Below are positions 45,370 through 55,312 of a DNA stretch of 64,000 bases, in pieces. The stretch comes from Clostridium minihomine (lineage in GTDB: Bacteria; Bacillota; Clostridia; Oscillospirales; Acutalibacteraceae). The notes beneath the pieces were generated by a model. It searched no databases. It saw nothing but the letters and a program-made list of their open reading frames with translations, and had not been told where the DNA came from. The translations under genes were made by a program, and so were the position numbers. Numbering within the stretch: the stretch's first letter is position 1; each line of letters begins with the position of its first letter. The DNA lies in assembly GCF_900240385.1 (NCBI RefSeq), contig NZ_OEQH01000004.1, positions 248,001 to 312,000 of the forward strand, given 5' to 3'.

Positions 45370-45398
45370 AGGCAGACGGCTATAAAAGCCGTCTGCCT
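45370..45398 (-). terminator. Hairpin after rpsO
   Basis: AGGCAGACGGCT pairs with AGCCGTCTGCCT around a five-base loop. The T tract is short (TTCGACTT), so read-through to pnp is likely. Confidence 0.6.
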
Positions 45399-45412
45399 AA
45401 AACAGCGTGCGA

Positions 45413-45676
45413 TTACTTGCGGATACCCAGCTTTCCGATAATAACGCGGTAACGCTCAATATCAGTTTTGGTCAGGTATTTCAGCAGATTTCTTCTCTGT
45501 CCGACCATTTTCAAAAGGCCGCGGCGAGAGTGATGGTCTTTCTTGTGGATTTTCAGGTGATCGGTCAAATCGTTGATTCTCTTGGTCAAAATCGCGATCT
45601 GAACCTCTGCGGATCCTGTGTCACCCTCATGCAGGGCATACTGCTGAATAATTTCTTGTTTTTCTTCTTTTAACAT
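45413..45676 (-). CDS. rpsO: 30S ribosomal protein S15
   Basis: An 87-residue protein with the S15 pattern: [20 protein letters not shown] near 16, the [11 protein letters not shown] loop near 45, and the C-terminal [13 protein letters not shown]. It binds 16S rRNA helix 22 early in 30S assembly. AAGGTGGAAAGAT precedes the ATG. Its own promoter lies in the end of ribF. Confidence 0.98.
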   Translation of the reverse strand: MLKEEKQEIIQQYALHEGDTGSAEVQIAILTKRINDLTDHLKIHKKDHHSRRGLLKMVGQRRNLLKYLTKTDIERYRVIIGKLGIRK

Positions 45677-45797
45677 ATCTTTCCACCTTGTCCGTGCGGT
45701 TAGCGCACTAAATTTACCCTCAAACCCAGCAAAAGGCTCGGTGAACTCCCCGTTGGGGCTTACTCCTTTTTCCGGGAAAGGGGCATATAACTGGATT

Positions 45798-45826
45798 ATT
45801 ATATCATAGCTTCTGTCTTTTGTAAA
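45798..45826 (-). promoter_or_regulatory. Promoter of rpsO within ribF
   Basis: Minus strand TTTACA (45826-45821), 17-base spacer, TGA-TATAAT (45803-45798). The leader of about 115 bases has a CCCC-AAC-GGGG hairpin (45758-45748), a possible S15 autocontrol site. Confidence 0.65.
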
Positions 45827-46734
45827 TAGGGCTGAACCAGCCCACGGGCGGTTTCTGCGTCCCTCAAAATTGCCTGGCGCAGTTCGGTCAAATCTTCAAA
45901 CCGCTGCTCTGGCCGAAGGAAACAGACCAGTTCCACCGGCACACGGCGGCCATATAAATCGCCCGAAAAACCGTCGATAATGGTTTCTGCCAACACACCG
46001 TCCGACCCAACAGTGGGGCGAACCCCAATGTTGGTAACCCCGGCATATTTCGCACCGTCTACCGTAACTACAGAAGCATAAACCCCAAATTTGGGACACA
46101 AATAACCATCGGGAAATGGCTGATTAATGGTGGGCGCCCCTAATTTTCGGCCCAACTGCCGGCCAGCGGCCACGGGAAAATCCACCGAATAAAAACGGCC
46201 AAGCAGCCGGGCAGCCTGCTCTGCATCCCCAGCCTGCAATGCCTGCCGAATCCGGGTGGAACTAACCGGCTCGCCATCCAGCTTCATGGCAGGAACCACC
46301 ATCACCTCAATGCCGAATTCTTCGCAAAGACCTTTTAGTTCGTCGCTGCCGGCTTTGCCCCCTTGGCCAAAATGAAAATTAAAGCCACAGCTGACTTTTT
46401 TTGCCCGCATCACACCGCAAAGAATTTTTTCCACAAAATCCCGTGCGCTCAGCTGGCGAACCTCTTCAAACCGGGGCATATAAACCCGTTTGACACCCAT
46501 TTCTTCTAAAATCTGAAGCTTGCGGTGGCTGCTGGTCAGCCGCAAGGCCCCGTTTCCCTTAAAAAGCTCTTGCGGGCTGGCGTCAAAAGTAAACACAGTG
46601 GGAACCAGATTCCGGGATGTAAAAGCAACACAGGAAATCACCCTTTGGTGACCCAGATGAAGCCCGTCAAAAGCCCCCAGCGCCACTGCGCTTTTGGATG
46701 GCGCAATCTGTTTTAAATCATGGAACACCTGCAA
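45799..46734 (-). CDS. ribF: Bifunctional riboflavin kinase/FAD synthetase
   Basis: About 311 residues: an N-terminal FMN adenylyltransferase domain ([13 protein letters not shown] near 20) and a C-terminal riboflavin kinase domain ([14 protein letters not shown] near 185). It makes FMN and FAD. The start is uncertain: TTG at 46734 lies 11 bases after GGGAGG and after the truB stop, giving usual family length; an upstream GTG at 46773 has no ribosome site. Confidence 0.93.
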   Translation of the reverse strand: MQVFHDLKQIAPSKSAVALGAFDGLHLGHQRVISCVAFTSRNLVPTVFTFDASPQELFKGNGALRLTSSHRKLQILEEMGVKRVYMPRFEEVRQLSARDFVEKILCGVMRAKKVSCGFNFHFGQGGKAGSDELKGLCEEFGIEVMVVPAMKLDGEPVSSTRIRQALQAGDAEQAARLLGRFYSVDFPVAAGRQLGRKLGAPTINQPFPDGYLCPKFGVYASVVTVDGAKYAGVTNIGVRPTVGSDGVLAETIIDGFSGDLYGRRVPVELVCFLRPEQRFEDLTELRQAILRDAETARGLVQPYLQKTEAMI

Positions 46735-46756
46735 AACGAAATCAACCTCCCGATCA

Positions 46757-47671
46757 TCAGCCCGGCTGCGCACTAAATAGCTTTTTCACAGCCAGCTCCT
46801 GCTTTTCCAGATCTACTTCGCCCAATCCCAAAAATTCCTGCTCCGGCGAATACACCCGTATCCTTTGCCCCGAGCCAAGCGAATCAGAAGAAATTTTGAC
46901 CCGTTCCAGAGCCAGGGCTCCCCCGTTCCCAAACCGCACGCTCTGCGCACCGCTGACCGTTATCTGCGGGCACCCTTGAAACAGGCCGTCCACCGGAAGA
47001 ACCCGGCTAGGAAGCTGTGCCGCTTCGGCTAATCCCCGAGCCTGTTCCAATGTAATTGCCTCTTCCAGCGAAAATCCGCAGGCACGGGTACGGCGAAGGG
47101 CGGTCATCATACCAAAGCTGCCCAAAGCCTGTCCCAGATCTGCGCACAGTGTGCGAATATATGTCCCCTTAGAGCAAGACACCAACAAGGTTCCCTGTCG
47201 CTGTTCTTCGCTGTAATCCAGCAGCTCTAACTGATAAATAGTGACCGGTCGGGGCTCCCGCTCTACCTCAATTCCCTTACGCGCCAACTCGTATAGGCGT
47301 TTTCCGTCCTTCTGCACCGCAGAATACATCGGCGGTATCTGCAAAATCTCGCCCCGAAAAGCGGGCAGTGCCGACAAAAGCTGTTCCCGGCTGACCGGCA
47401 CATCACTTTGCGTCAGGACAACACCCGTACTGTCCTGGGTATCGGTATCTACTCCCAGACGAAAATCCGCCTGATACACTTTATCTGCATCTTCCAAAAG
47501 AGATGCTGCCCGGGTCGCTTTGCCCAAAAGCAAGGGCAAAACTCCTGTGGCCATGGGATCTAATGTTCCCGTATGCCCGATTTTCCGCTCTTTGCACAGG
47601 CGGCGCATTACCGCCACCACATCAAAAGAGGTAAAGTCCCGGGGCTTGTCTATCACAATGATACCGTTCAT
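46757..47671 (-). CDS. truB: tRNA pseudouridine-55 synthase
   Basis: A 304-residue enzyme starting MNGIIVIDKPRDFTSFDVV. The catalytic Asp lies in GHTGTLDPMATGVLPL near 39, and the C-terminal PUA-like part is present. It makes pseudouridine 55 in tRNA. It is 9 bases after nrnA and just before ribF, the standard order. Confidence 0.97.
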   Translation of the reverse strand: MNGIIVIDKPRDFTSFDVVAVMRRLCKERKIGHTGTLDPMATGVLPLLLGKATRAASLLEDADKVYQADFRLGVDTDTQDSTGVVLTQSDVPVSREQLLSALPAFRGEILQIPPMYSAVQKDGKRLYELARKGIEVEREPRPVTIYQLELLDYSEEQRQGTLLVSCSKGTYIRTLCADLGQALGSFGMMTALRRTRACGFSLEEAITLEQARGLAEAAQLPSRVLPVDGLFQGCPQITVSGAQSVRFGNGGALALERVKISSDSLGSGQRIRVYSPEQEFLGLGEVDLEKQELAVKKLFSAQPG

Positions 47672-47680
47672 TGCGTCCCC

Positions 47681-48637
47681 CTACATGGTTTCCAATACTT
47701 TTCCAATCACTGCCAGAATCTTGTCACGGGCAGATTCAAAGGGTTCTTCTATGGTGCATCCAGCTGCCGCATTATGGCCACCGCCGCCGAACTCGGCACA
47801 AATTTTGGCCGCATCCACCGGGGCCAGCGTGCGAAGAGACACCTTATAGCCGCCGATTTTTCTTTCCCGCATGGTCACACCAACCAGAACGCCCTCAATT
47901 TGGCGCGGCAAGGACGAAAGGCCTTCTAAGTCACCTTCATCCGCACCCGAGCCTTCAATCATTTTACGGCTGATCTGCATGACGGCACAACGGTCATTAT
48001 AATAAAATTCGATCGAATCCAGCACACTGCGTTCCATTTCCAGCCTGGCGCGAGTCTTGGTTTCAAACATCTCTCGATTAATATCCGGCCCGTTCATTCC
48101 GGTGCGCAAAACCAATGCGGCAATCTCATGGGTACGCGCCGTGGTATTGGAATACCGAAAACACCCGGTATCTGTGGTAATACCGGTATAAATGGCGCGC
48201 GCAATGATTTGATCCGGAACTACACCCAACCGGCAAACCACTTCATAAATAATTTCACAAGCCGCAGAAGCGGTGCTGTCCACATAGGTGTTTTTCGCAA
48301 ATTCCTGATGGGAGCCATGGTGATCGATGCACAGATCGATGTTCTTGGCATGCTTTTCTGCCAACACCGGACCCAAAAGCTTAATGTCAGCCACATCTAC
48401 ACTAACAATAAATTGAGCAGGGAATTCCTGACGCTCGATACCCTCAAACAGAAAACCGTATTTGGGAGCCACCGGATCCGCGCAGGTGCACCGGGCCCGT
48501 TTGCCCAGCAGGTGCAGCGCCCGGCAAAGAGCCGCGGCGCTGCCCAATGTGTCGCCATCGGGATAATGGTGGCTCAGGATTTCCACATCCTGGGCCTGTT
48601 GCAGCATGGAAACCGCTTTCTCCAAATCAATTTTCAT
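47681..48637 (-). CDS. nrnA: Oligoribonuclease/pAp phosphatase NrnA
   Basis: A 318-residue DHH/DHHA1 phosphoesterase. The metal sites are SHHYPDGDTLGS near 22, VDVADIK near 83 and DHHGSHQEF near 107; the DHHA1 end has FGGGGHNAAAG. It degrades nano-RNA and dephosphorylates pAp. It overlaps rbfA by 11 bases. Confidence 0.95.
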   Translation of the reverse strand: MKIDLEKAVSMLQQAQDVEILSHHYPDGDTLGSAAALCRALHLLGKRARCTCADPVAPKYGFLFEGIERQEFPAQFIVSVDVADIKLLGPVLAEKHAKNIDLCIDHHGSHQEFAKNTYVDSTASAACEIIYEVVCRLGVVPDQIIARAIYTGITTDTGCFRYSNTTARTHEIAALVLRTGMNGPDINREMFETKTRARLEMERSVLDSIEFYYNDRCAVMQISRKMIEGSGADEGDLEGLSSLPRQIEGVLVGVTMRERKIGGYKVSLRTLAPVDAAKICAEFGGGGHNAAAGCTIEEPFESARDKILAVIGKVLETM

Positions 48638-48989
48638 CTTCTTCCTCCCCGTCTTTCAAATCAGACAGCAGCCTGGAAATGTTCGCGCCATATTCAATGG
48701 AATCTGTGGCGTGAAACAACAGCTCCGGCACATGGCGAAGCTTCAGGCGCCGGCCCAATTCCCGCCGGATAAATCCACTGGCCGATTTCAGACCGGTTAC
48801 CGCCGTTTTTGCCTGCTGCAGCCCTTCCATGGCACTGATATACACCGTGCAGTAAGAAAGGTCGTTTGTCACATCCACCCGCACGATGCTGATAAGACCC
48901 TGTATCCGGGGATCCTTCAGTTCACGGAAAATGGCGGTCAGCTCCCGCCGGATATCCTCTGTAGTGCGTCCTATTCTATGGCTAGGCAT
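48627..48989 (-). CDS. rbfA: Ribosome-binding factor A
   Basis: A 120-residue KH-type protein (HRIGRTTEDIRRELTAIF at the start, VDVTNDLSYCTVYIS in the middle, FIRRELGRRLKLRHVPEL near 85). It matures the 5' end of 16S rRNA and helps in cold. It starts three bases after infB ends. Confidence 0.96.
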   Translation of the reverse strand: MPSHRIGRTTEDIRRELTAIFRELKDPRIQGLISIVRVDVTNDLSYCTVYISAMEGLQQAKTAVTGLKSASGFIRRELGRRLKLRHVPELLFHATDSIEYGANISRLLSDLKDGEEEDEN

Positions 48990-48992
48990 TCA

Positions 48993-51518
48993 TTAATCCT
49001 CCCGGTATTCCTCTATGATAAAGGCTTCCAGAATATCGCCCTCTTTTACGTCGCCAAAACGTTCCAGACCGATACCGCAGTCAAAACTGTCGGCAACTTC
49101 TTTTACGTCATCCTTAAAGCGGCGCAGAGAAGCAATTTTGTCTTCCGCAATGACAATTCCGTCGCGCACAACGCGTACCTGAGCATTGCGAACCAGCTTT
49201 CCGCTGGTAACATGGGCGCCGATAATCAGCCCCACATTGGTAATTTTATAAATTTCACGGGCCTGAGCGCGTCCCAGCTGCACTTCGCGGAACTTGGGAT
49301 CTAGCATGCCCTTCATAGCAGATTCAATTTCTTCAATGCAATCGTAAATAATGCGATACAAGCGCATATCCACGCCGTCACGCTTGGCATTTTCTTCGGC
49401 AATGGGATCGGGGCGCACATTAAAGCCCACCACAATGGCATTAGAAGCATTAGCCAGCATCACGTCAGACTCACTGATGGCACCCACGCCGCCGTGAATC
49501 ACAGAAACGCGAACTTCGCTGTTAGAAAGTTTCTCCAACGACTGGCGAACCGCTTCCACAGATCCCTGCACATCGGCTTTTACAATAATTTGCAGCGTTT
49601 TCATTTCGCCCAACTGCATCTGATCGAACAGATTCTCTAAAGTAACCTTTGTCTGCGCACGGAACTGCTCTTCCTTCTGCTCGTTATGGCGCTGTTCCAC
49701 CAATTCGCGGGCCAGACGCTCATCCGAAACAGCGTTCAGAATATCGCCGCCAGCGGGAACTGCATCCAAACCGGTAATTTCCACCGGAACAGAGGGGCCG
49801 GCTTCCTGAACTCGGTTGCCTCGGTCATCCATCATGGCACGCACACGGCCTACACTGGCGCCTGCCACCACGATATCGCCCACACGCAAGGTGCCGTTCT
49901 GAACCAAAACGGTGGCAATGGGGCCGCGTCCTTTATCCAGACGGGCTTCAATAACCGTACCCTTTGCCGCACGTTCCGGGTTAGCTTTGAGCTCTTTCAT
50001 GTCAGAAATCAAAAGAATCATTTCGAGCAGCTCATCAATGCCCTCATGGGTTTTTGCAGAAACCGGAATGCAGGGGGTTTCACCGCCCCATTCTTCGGGA
50101 ACCAAGCCATGTTCTGTCAGCTGCTGTTTAATCTGATCCGGATTTGCGGAAGGCTTATCCATTTTGTTAATTGCCACAATAATGGAAACATCCGCTGCTT
50201 TTGCGTGGTTGATGGCTTCTACAGTCTGGGGCATAATGCCGTCGTCAGCCGCCACAACCAGAACAGCAACATCCGTTACCTGAGCACCGCGGGCACGCAT
50301 GGTGGTAAACGCCGCGTGACCAGGGGTATCCAAAAAGGTAATGGGTCTTTCTTGCGCCTGCACCCGGTATGCACCGATGTGCTGGGTAATACCGCCCGCT
50401 TCGGAAGCAGTTACCTTTGCATTGCGGATCGCATCCAGCAAAGAGGTTTTACCGTGGTCAACGTGACCCATGACAACCACTACCGGAGCGCGGGTGACCA
50501 AGTTGTCATCCTCGTCTTCACTGTCATCGATAATCTGCTCTTCGATGGTGACAACCACTTCTTTTTCCACCTTGGCATGGAATTCCATAGCCACCAAAGC
50601 GGCTGTATCAAAATCAATGGGATCATTGACCGTGGCAAACACGCCCATCGCCATCAGCTTTTTAATCACTTCGGCGGCAGTGGCCTTCAGGCGCAGAGCA
50701 AAATCACCCACAGAAATTTCCTCGGGAACCGTAATGGTCATTTGCTTTTGCTTGCGCTCCATGGCAATGCGGCGCAAACGCTCACTTTCGGTTTCTCTGC
50801 GGGCATGTCTGGGCTTTCCACGATACTGAGAACTGCGCTGTGTCAGCTTCTGTTTTTTGACTACGTTATCGGTCTTTACCTTTTCAGAAGCCATGCGATC
50901 GTATTTTTCATTGTAACGATCCAGCTCCACATTAGAGGTACGGGTATCTACAATACGGCCCTGGGGCTTTCTGACCACACCGTTGTCAGAAACCGGAGCG
51001 GAGGAAGTGTTCTGCTGGGGATTCGGATGATGTGGCTGCTGGGAGCGATTCTGCTGACCCTGCTGCCCTTGGGGACGCTGATTTTGATTTTGATTTTGCG
51101 GCTGGCGGCCGCGGCTCTGCTGCTGTCCCTGTTGTGGGGCGGCATCCGGCCGGGGTCTTACAGGAGTAATTTTGCCCGGTTTTACCGCTTGCTTTCTCGG
51201 TGCCGGGGCATCAGCGGCTGCCTGTTGAGGCTGAGGCTGCTGTGCCTTACTGGGAGCTGCCGGAGCAGGTGCTGCGGCCTGGGGCTGCGGTGCTGCTTCT
51301 TCTTTTGCTTTTTGCGCATTATCCGCAAAATAAGTGTCCAGCGTACCCATGGCGTTTTTCTGGGTAATGGCATCAAATACCAAATCCAGTTCCTTCTCTG
51401 TAAGTGCCGTCATGTGCTTTTTATTTTCATCACAATATTTTTGCAGGATCTCGATTACTACCTTATTCGGCACGTTCAGATCCTTCGCTACTTCATGTAC
51501 CCTATATTTAATCATCAT
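48993..51518 (-). CDS. infB: Translation initiation factor IF-2
   Basis: An 841-residue GTPase. An N-terminal IF2N domain ([20 protein letters not shown]) is followed by a long Gln/Pro/Ala-rich linker to about 250, then the G domain with [16 protein letters not shown] and NKMDKP, and C-terminal beta-barrel domains. It brings initiator tRNA to the ribosome. Start overlaps ylxQ by one base (TAATG). Confidence 0.98.
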   Translation of the reverse strand: MMIKYRVHEVAKDLNVPNKVVIEILQKYCDENKKHMTALTEKELDLVFDAITQKNAMGTLDTYFADNAQKAKEEAAPQPQAAAPAPAAPSKAQQPQPQQAAADAPAPRKQAVKPGKITPVRPRPDAAPQQGQQQSRGRQPQNQNQNQRPQGQQGQQNRSQQPHHPNPQQNTSSAPVSDNGVVRKPQGRIVDTRTSNVELDRYNEKYDRMASEKVKTDNVVKKQKLTQRSSQYRGKPRHARRETESERLRRIAMERKQKQMTITVPEEISVGDFALRLKATAAEVIKKLMAMGVFATVNDPIDFDTAALVAMEFHAKVEKEVVVTIEEQIIDDSEDEDDNLVTRAPVVVVMGHVDHGKTSLLDAIRNAKVTASEAGGITQHIGAYRVQAQERPITFLDTPGHAAFTTMRARGAQVTDVAVLVVAADDGIMPQTVEAINHAKAADVSIIVAINKMDKPSANPDQIKQQLTEHGLVPEEWGGETPCIPVSAKTHEGIDELLEMILLISDMKELKANPERAAKGTVIEARLDKGRGPIATVLVQNGTLRVGDIVVAGASVGRVRAMMDDRGNRVQEAGPSVPVEITGLDAVPAGGDILNAVSDERLARELVEQRHNEQKEEQFRAQTKVTLENLFDQMQLGEMKTLQIIVKADVQGSVEAVRQSLEKLSNSEVRVSVIHGGVGAISESDVMLANASNAIVVGFNVRPDPIAEENAKRDGVDMRLYRIIYDCIEEIESAMKGMLDPKFREVQLGRAQAREIYKITNVGLIIGAHVTSGKLVRNAQVRVVRDGIVIAEDKIASLRRFKDDVKEVADSFDCGIGLERFGDVKEGDILEAFIIEEYRED

Positions 51519-51847
51519 TACTTCAATCCCTCCCGTTTGTCTGCAGCCTCTTCGGCCAGCTCTGTCAGCCTTTTGGCAAATCCCTGGTCATTTACCGAGA
51601 GAACACCGATGCGTTTTCCCAGCGCCATCCCAATTTCATCCATCGTATCTGCCATGCCGATTAGGGGCACTCCCTGCCGCTTTGCCGTATCTTGAACTTT
51701 TTCGGCGGTGCGTGGGGAAATGTCCCGCGCCAATAACACTAGCTTTGCCTCTCCCTTTTCTACGGACTCCTGCACGGCATCGTGGCCCAGGCTTAGCCGG
51801 CCTGCACGCCGGGCAATTCCCAAAAGGGAAAGAACTCGGTTTTTCAT
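51518..51847 (-). CDS. ylxQ: L7Ae-family RNA-binding protein YlxQ
   Basis: A 109-residue L7Ae/L30e-fold protein ([17 protein letters not shown] at 9-25, [12 protein letters not shown] near 37). Members bind kink-turn RNA and, in Bacillus, RNase P or ribosomal RNA. Tightly packed between ylxR (overlap 4 bases) and infB. Confidence 0.92.
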   Translation of the reverse strand: MKNRVLSLLGIARRAGRLSLGHDAVQESVEKGEAKLVLLARDISPRTAEKVQDTAKRQGVPLIGMADTMDEIGMALGKRIGVLSVNDQGFAKRLTELAEEAADKREGLK

Positions 51848-52140
51848 TTTCCGATCTCCTCCTCCAGGCGGTCATACACCTCTGCCGGTATGGGGCAGGA
51901 AAAGACCCGTTCGAACCGTCGTGATTTGCGCGCCGCTTTCAGACAATTGATATCCTGGCATACATAAGCACCGCGTCCCGGCTTGCGTCCCGTCAAATCC
52001 AGCGAAATTTCGCCCGGTCCGATGGGCTGACCGGATTCATCTTTCACATCCGGCGCCTTCACCACCCGTACCAGCTCCTTTTTCGGTTTCATTTCTCCGC
52101 AGCCTGCGCACATCCGCAGGGGCACGCGCTTTTGCACCAT
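51844..52140 (-). CDS. ylxR: YlxR family protein (DUF448)
   Basis: A 98-residue protein with [19 protein letters not shown] and GRGAYVC, the DUF448 signature; the RNA-binding GRGA loop is intact. YlxR is reported as an RNase P modulator in other bacteria. Lies after nusA in the standard order. Confidence 0.94.
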   Translation of the reverse strand: MVQKRVPLRMCAGCGEMKPKKELVRVVKAPDVKDESGQPIGPGEISLDLTGRKPGRGAYVCQDINCLKAARKSRRFERVFSCPIPAEVYDRLEEEIGK

Positions 52141-52194
52141 ATATCATTCTCCTTTTAAAACCGCGATATTTCGCGGCGGTTCCCTGTTATGCGA

Positions 52195-53283
52195 TCATTC
52201 TTCTATAACTTCTTCCGAAGTTTTTTCTGTCATGAGTTCTTCGCCAAAAAATCCGCTTTCCGGCTTAATGTCAATTTTCCATCCGGTGAGCTTCGCCGCC
52301 AAGCGGGCATTTTGCCCCTTGTTGCCAATGGCAAGAGAAAGCTGGCTGTCCGGCACGGTCACCCGGCAAACACGGGCGCCATCTTCTGCCACCTGAACCG
52401 AAACCACATCCGCCGGGGACAAGGCCGATGCAATGAACTGAGCCGGATCTTCACTGTATTCCACAATGTCAATCTTTTCGCCGCCCAGCTCGCTGACTAT
52501 GTTGGACACACGCGCACCCCGTGCGCCAATACAAGCGCCAACCGGGTCCACATCGGGGTTATGACTTAAAACCGCCAGTTTGGTGCGGGAGCCCGCTTCT
52601 CGGGAAACCGCCTTGATTTCCACCACGCCATCATAAATTTCAGGCACTTCGGTTTCAAACAATCGCTTGACCAAATCCGGGTGGGTACGGCTGATCATGG
52701 CCCGGGGGCCTTTTTCGGTTTCTTTGACATCCACCACATAAACCTTAACGTGATCGCCTTCTGTGAGCACCTCGTCGCCCACCTGCTCGCTTTTGGGAAG
52801 AACCGCTTCGGCTTTTCCGATTTTCAGAGTAACCGCTCCGGAGCGGGGGTCGACTCTCTCTACCAATGCGGTGACCAGCTCCTGATTTTTGCTTTGGAAT
52901 TCCTGCATCATCTGGCCGCGCTCACCATCGCGAATCCCCTGTCGGATAATGTTCCGGGCCGTTTGAGCGGCAATGCGTCCGAATTCTTTCGTATTCAGCG
53001 CCACGCTGACCTTATCCTCCAAAGAGGCGGAAGGATCGATTTCTCTTGCAGCTGCAAAAGAGATCTCCCTGCCGGGATCCATCACTTCCTCCACCACGGT
53101 TTTCCGCAGGAACACCTCGAAATTCCCCCGGGCCGCATCCATGTTGATTAGGGCATCTTCATTCCCGTAGCTGTTTTTACATGCGGTTAAAATCGCCTTC
53201 TTGATTTTATCCAGCATAAAATCAACCGGAATGCCCCTTTCCTTTTCCAACAAATTCAAAGCCTCAAAAACTTCGCTGTTCAT
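52195..53283 (-). CDS. nusA: Transcription termination/antitermination factor NusA
   Basis: A 362-residue protein with N-terminal RNA polymerase-binding domain, S1 domain (about 135-200), and two KH domains including [20 protein letters not shown] and [20 protein letters not shown]. No C-terminal acidic repeats, as usual in Firmicutes. It controls pausing and termination. Six bases after rimP. Confidence 0.97.
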   Translation of the reverse strand: MNSEVFEALNLLEKERGIPVDFMLDKIKKAILTACKNSYGNEDALINMDAARGNFEVFLRKTVVEEVMDPGREISFAAAREIDPSASLEDKVSVALNTKEFGRIAAQTARNIIRQGIRDGERGQMMQEFQSKNQELVTALVERVDPRSGAVTLKIGKAEAVLPKSEQVGDEVLTEGDHVKVYVVDVKETEKGPRAMISRTHPDLVKRLFETEVPEIYDGVVEIKAVSREAGSRTKLAVLSHNPDVDPVGACIGARGARVSNIVSELGGEKIDIVEYSEDPAQFIASALSPADVVSVQVAEDGARVCRVTVPDSQLSLAIGNKGQNARLAAKLTGWKIDIKPESGFFGEELMTEKTSEEVIEE

Positions 53284-53289
53284 CCTAAC

Positions 53290-53781
53290 TTACTCCTCTT
53301 CAAAATCGTCATCCAACAGACGCACCGACGCGCTGTCTTTCTGGGCTATGGTAATAACTTCCTCTCCCTCTGCGCGCAGGCGGATCTGGGAATCCGCGCA
53401 GCCTAAAAGCTCGCCTGCCAGGTCCCGGCGGCCATCCGGCAGCGGACGAATCAATTTAACCCGCACCGGCGAGCCGGCAAACTGCTCAAAATGCTCCGGG
53501 CGGGTCAATTCTCTGTTAATTCCCGGAGAACATACCTCCAGGCAATAGCTTTGCTCAATTGGATCCTCTTCATCCAGCAGGGGACTAAGCGCACGGCTGA
53601 TGGTTTCACAATCCTCCAGCCCGATTCCCTGCGGCTTGTCAATAAAAATGCGCAAAAACCAGTCTGCGCCCTCTTTGACAAATCGTACGTCCCAAATGCC
53701 GATATCGGTTCCCTTCGCTGCTCTTTCGGCAAGGGCCCAAACGGCAGACACCGTATTCCCGGATTTTCTTTTACCAGCCAA
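53290..53781 (-). CDS. rimP: Ribosome maturation factor RimP
   Basis: A 163-residue protein with the DVRFVKEGADWFLRIFID and VCSPGINREL segments of RimP. It helps assemble the 30S subunit. The start is TTG at 53781: AGGTG lies six bases before it, while the upstream ATG at 53805 lacks a site and would overlap a leader hairpin. It opens the nusA cluster. Confidence 0.93.
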   Translation of the reverse strand: MAGKRKSGNTVSAVWALAERAAKGTDIGIWDVRFVKEGADWFLRIFIDKPQGIGLEDCETISRALSPLLDEEDPIEQSYCLEVCSPGINRELTRPEHFEQFAGSPVRVKLIRPLPDGRRDLAGELLGCADSQIRLRAEGEEVITIAQKDSASVRLLDDDFEEE

Positions 53782-53801
53782 CGCTTTCACCTCATAGACA
53801 A

Positions 53802-53832
53802 ACAAAAGAGCGGGTCACCCCACTCTTTCATC
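53802..53832 (-). promoter_or_regulatory. Hairpin in the rimP-nusA leader
   Basis: AAAGAGTGGG-GTGA-CCCGCTCTTT then TGTTTG, a terminator-like stem between the promoter and rimP. It could allow NusA-linked attenuation of its own operon (inference). Confidence 0.5.
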
Positions 53833-53855
53833 CTCACTGTTATTTACACTATCTT

Positions 53856-53884
53856 ACTATAGCATACTCTTCTGAAAAAAGCAA
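53856..53884 (-). promoter_or_regulatory. Promoter of the nusA-infB cluster
   Basis: Minus strand TTGCTT (53884-53879), 17-base spacer, extended -10 TGC-TATAGT (53861-53856). Confidence 0.65.
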
Positions 53885-53904
53885 CTTGAAAAGCAACTTT
53901 AATT

Positions 53905-54444
53905 TCAGTTTTCAATCTGCCGAGCCAGGAAGGACGCGGCTGCCTGAGTCAGCTTAATGTCACTGACATCGGGCTGTTCCGAAGAATCCCCCGCCAGCAA
54001 AACCACGGCGCCCATTACATCACTGGAAGCAATGATAGGGTACACCACAGAAGCGGCGCGGTTGATTCCTTCCACCGGCTGCAAGGGAGGGCTGTTCTGA
54101 TCCCGCACATAAGTATGGCGAGAGTGCATGGTTTCCTCCAAATCCTGCGACACACGGCGTTCCATATATTCCTTGCGGGAAGCTCCCGCGACAGCGATGA
54201 CGTGGTCACAATCGCATACCAGTGCCGGACGATTGGCAATTTTGCTCAGCACATCTGCGTACTGCGCGGCGAAAGCAGACATTTCTCCCACGGCAGAATA
54301 CTTTTTAAAGATAACGCCGCCTTCCGCATCCGTAAAAATCTCAAGCGGATCTCCCTCACGGATTCGCAGGGTACGGCGGATTTCCTTTGGTATGACAACA
54401 CGGCCTAAATCATCTATTCTTCTAACAATTCCTGTAGCTTTCAA
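53905..54444 (-). CDS. spoVT: Stage V sporulation protein T
   Basis: A 178-residue regulator: N-terminal AbrB swapped-hairpin domain (TGIVRRIDDLGRVVIPKE) and C-terminal GAF-like domain ending FLARQIEN. Length and ending match Bacillus SpoVT. The start is TTG at 54444, ten bases after AGGAGG, giving the family N-terminus. SpoVT tunes forespore sigma-G genes. It supports a spore-forming host. I looked for a sigma-G promoter upstream but found none convincing. Confidence 0.95.
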   Translation of the reverse strand: MKATGIVRRIDDLGRVVIPKEIRRTLRIREGDPLEIFTDAEGGVIFKKYSAVGEMSAFAAQYADVLSKIANRPALVCDCDHVIAVAGASRKEYMERRVSQDLEETMHSRHTYVRDQNSPPLQPVEGINRAASVVYPIIASSDVMGAVVLLAGDSSEQPDVSDIKLTQAAASFLARQIEN

Positions 54445-54824
54445 ATTGATATTCCCTCCTGCGTTTGATTTCACGATTATTATCCGCAGGAAGGTTCTTC
54501 TTATTCATGTTCTTTGCCAATTCCACCATAGTTTGCCTCTGGATTTCTTTAACAACTGTTTCGGGGAATTCCGCTGTTCTTTTAAAAAACTTTGGTGTAT
54601 AATTAATTCCATAATGCCCAAGAATACCGAGTTTTGACGATTTATGAAATATAAAACCGCGATTTAGCCGCTTTTTTTGCTGTTTACAAGAATGCGGCCG
54701 CGGCTCAAATAAACTGAATCATCGCCCCTGCTTTCGCACAAGAGCGGCTGTGCCGCAAAAAATAGCCTGTCGCTTTTTATAAAAAAATAAAAAATTGATT
54801 TTTAAAAACAGGAGGTTTATTCCG

Positions 54825-55274
54825 TTGAAACAAACAAAACTTTTTTTCCCGGTTTTACTGGTGCTGATTATGGCACTGGCCATGGTCGGATGTTCCGCAC
54901 GCACTGCTGTGGACGCAGATGATTTCAAAGCATTGGCAGAAGGTGCCGGTTTTACCGTAACAGACGTAACCGATCAGCTGTTGGGCTCAAAAAGCTATTT
55001 AATCGCTTCCAATGAAAACGGCAACGAGCTGCACTATGCCGCTTTGGCAGACGATTCTTCGGCATTAAAGCTGTATAACTCTTTTAAAAGCAGTATCCAA
55101 ACCGGAAACAACAAACCTTCTAATGTGGATTCTACCCCTTATGCGAAGTATACCGTAACCAACGGGGAATTGTATTACCGGGTCAGCCGGGTAAACAACA
55201 CCGTAATTTACGGCAAGTATCAGGCAACGAATCAAAAGGCGCTGGATAAACTTCTCGATTCCATCCATTATTAG
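54825..55274 (+). CDS. Lipoprotein of unknown function
   Basis: A 149-residue protein with a lipobox LAMVGC near residue 20-23, then an alpha/beta domain (DDFKALAEGAGFTVTDVT) related in form to small DUF-type lipoproteins. TTG at 54825 is the start, nine bases after AGGAGG. The 380-base gap before it holds the spoVT upstream region and a GCGGC-TGT-GCCGC type stem, nothing more. Role unknown. Confidence 0.75.
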   Translation: MKQTKLFFPVLLVLIMALAMVGCSARTAVDADDFKALAEGAGFTVTDVTDQLLGSKSYLIASNENGNELHYAALADDSSALKLYNSFKSSIQTGNNKPSNVDSTPYAKYTVTNGELYYRVSRVNNTVIYGKYQATNQKALDKLLDSIHY

Positions 55275-55312
55275 GGCAAATCATGTTGAGACGGAACACA
55301 TAGGAGAATTCT

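Noticed and set aside
49686-51695. Open frame of 669 codons on the plus strand opposite infB
   Set aside because: It is the reverse of a high-GC, biased coding gene; the real gene infB on the minus strand has clear domains. The opposite frame has no domain and no ribosome site that fits.
54445-54640. Sigma-G promoter before spoVT
   Set aside because: Partial matches only; no pair of -35 and -10 elements at the right spacing.
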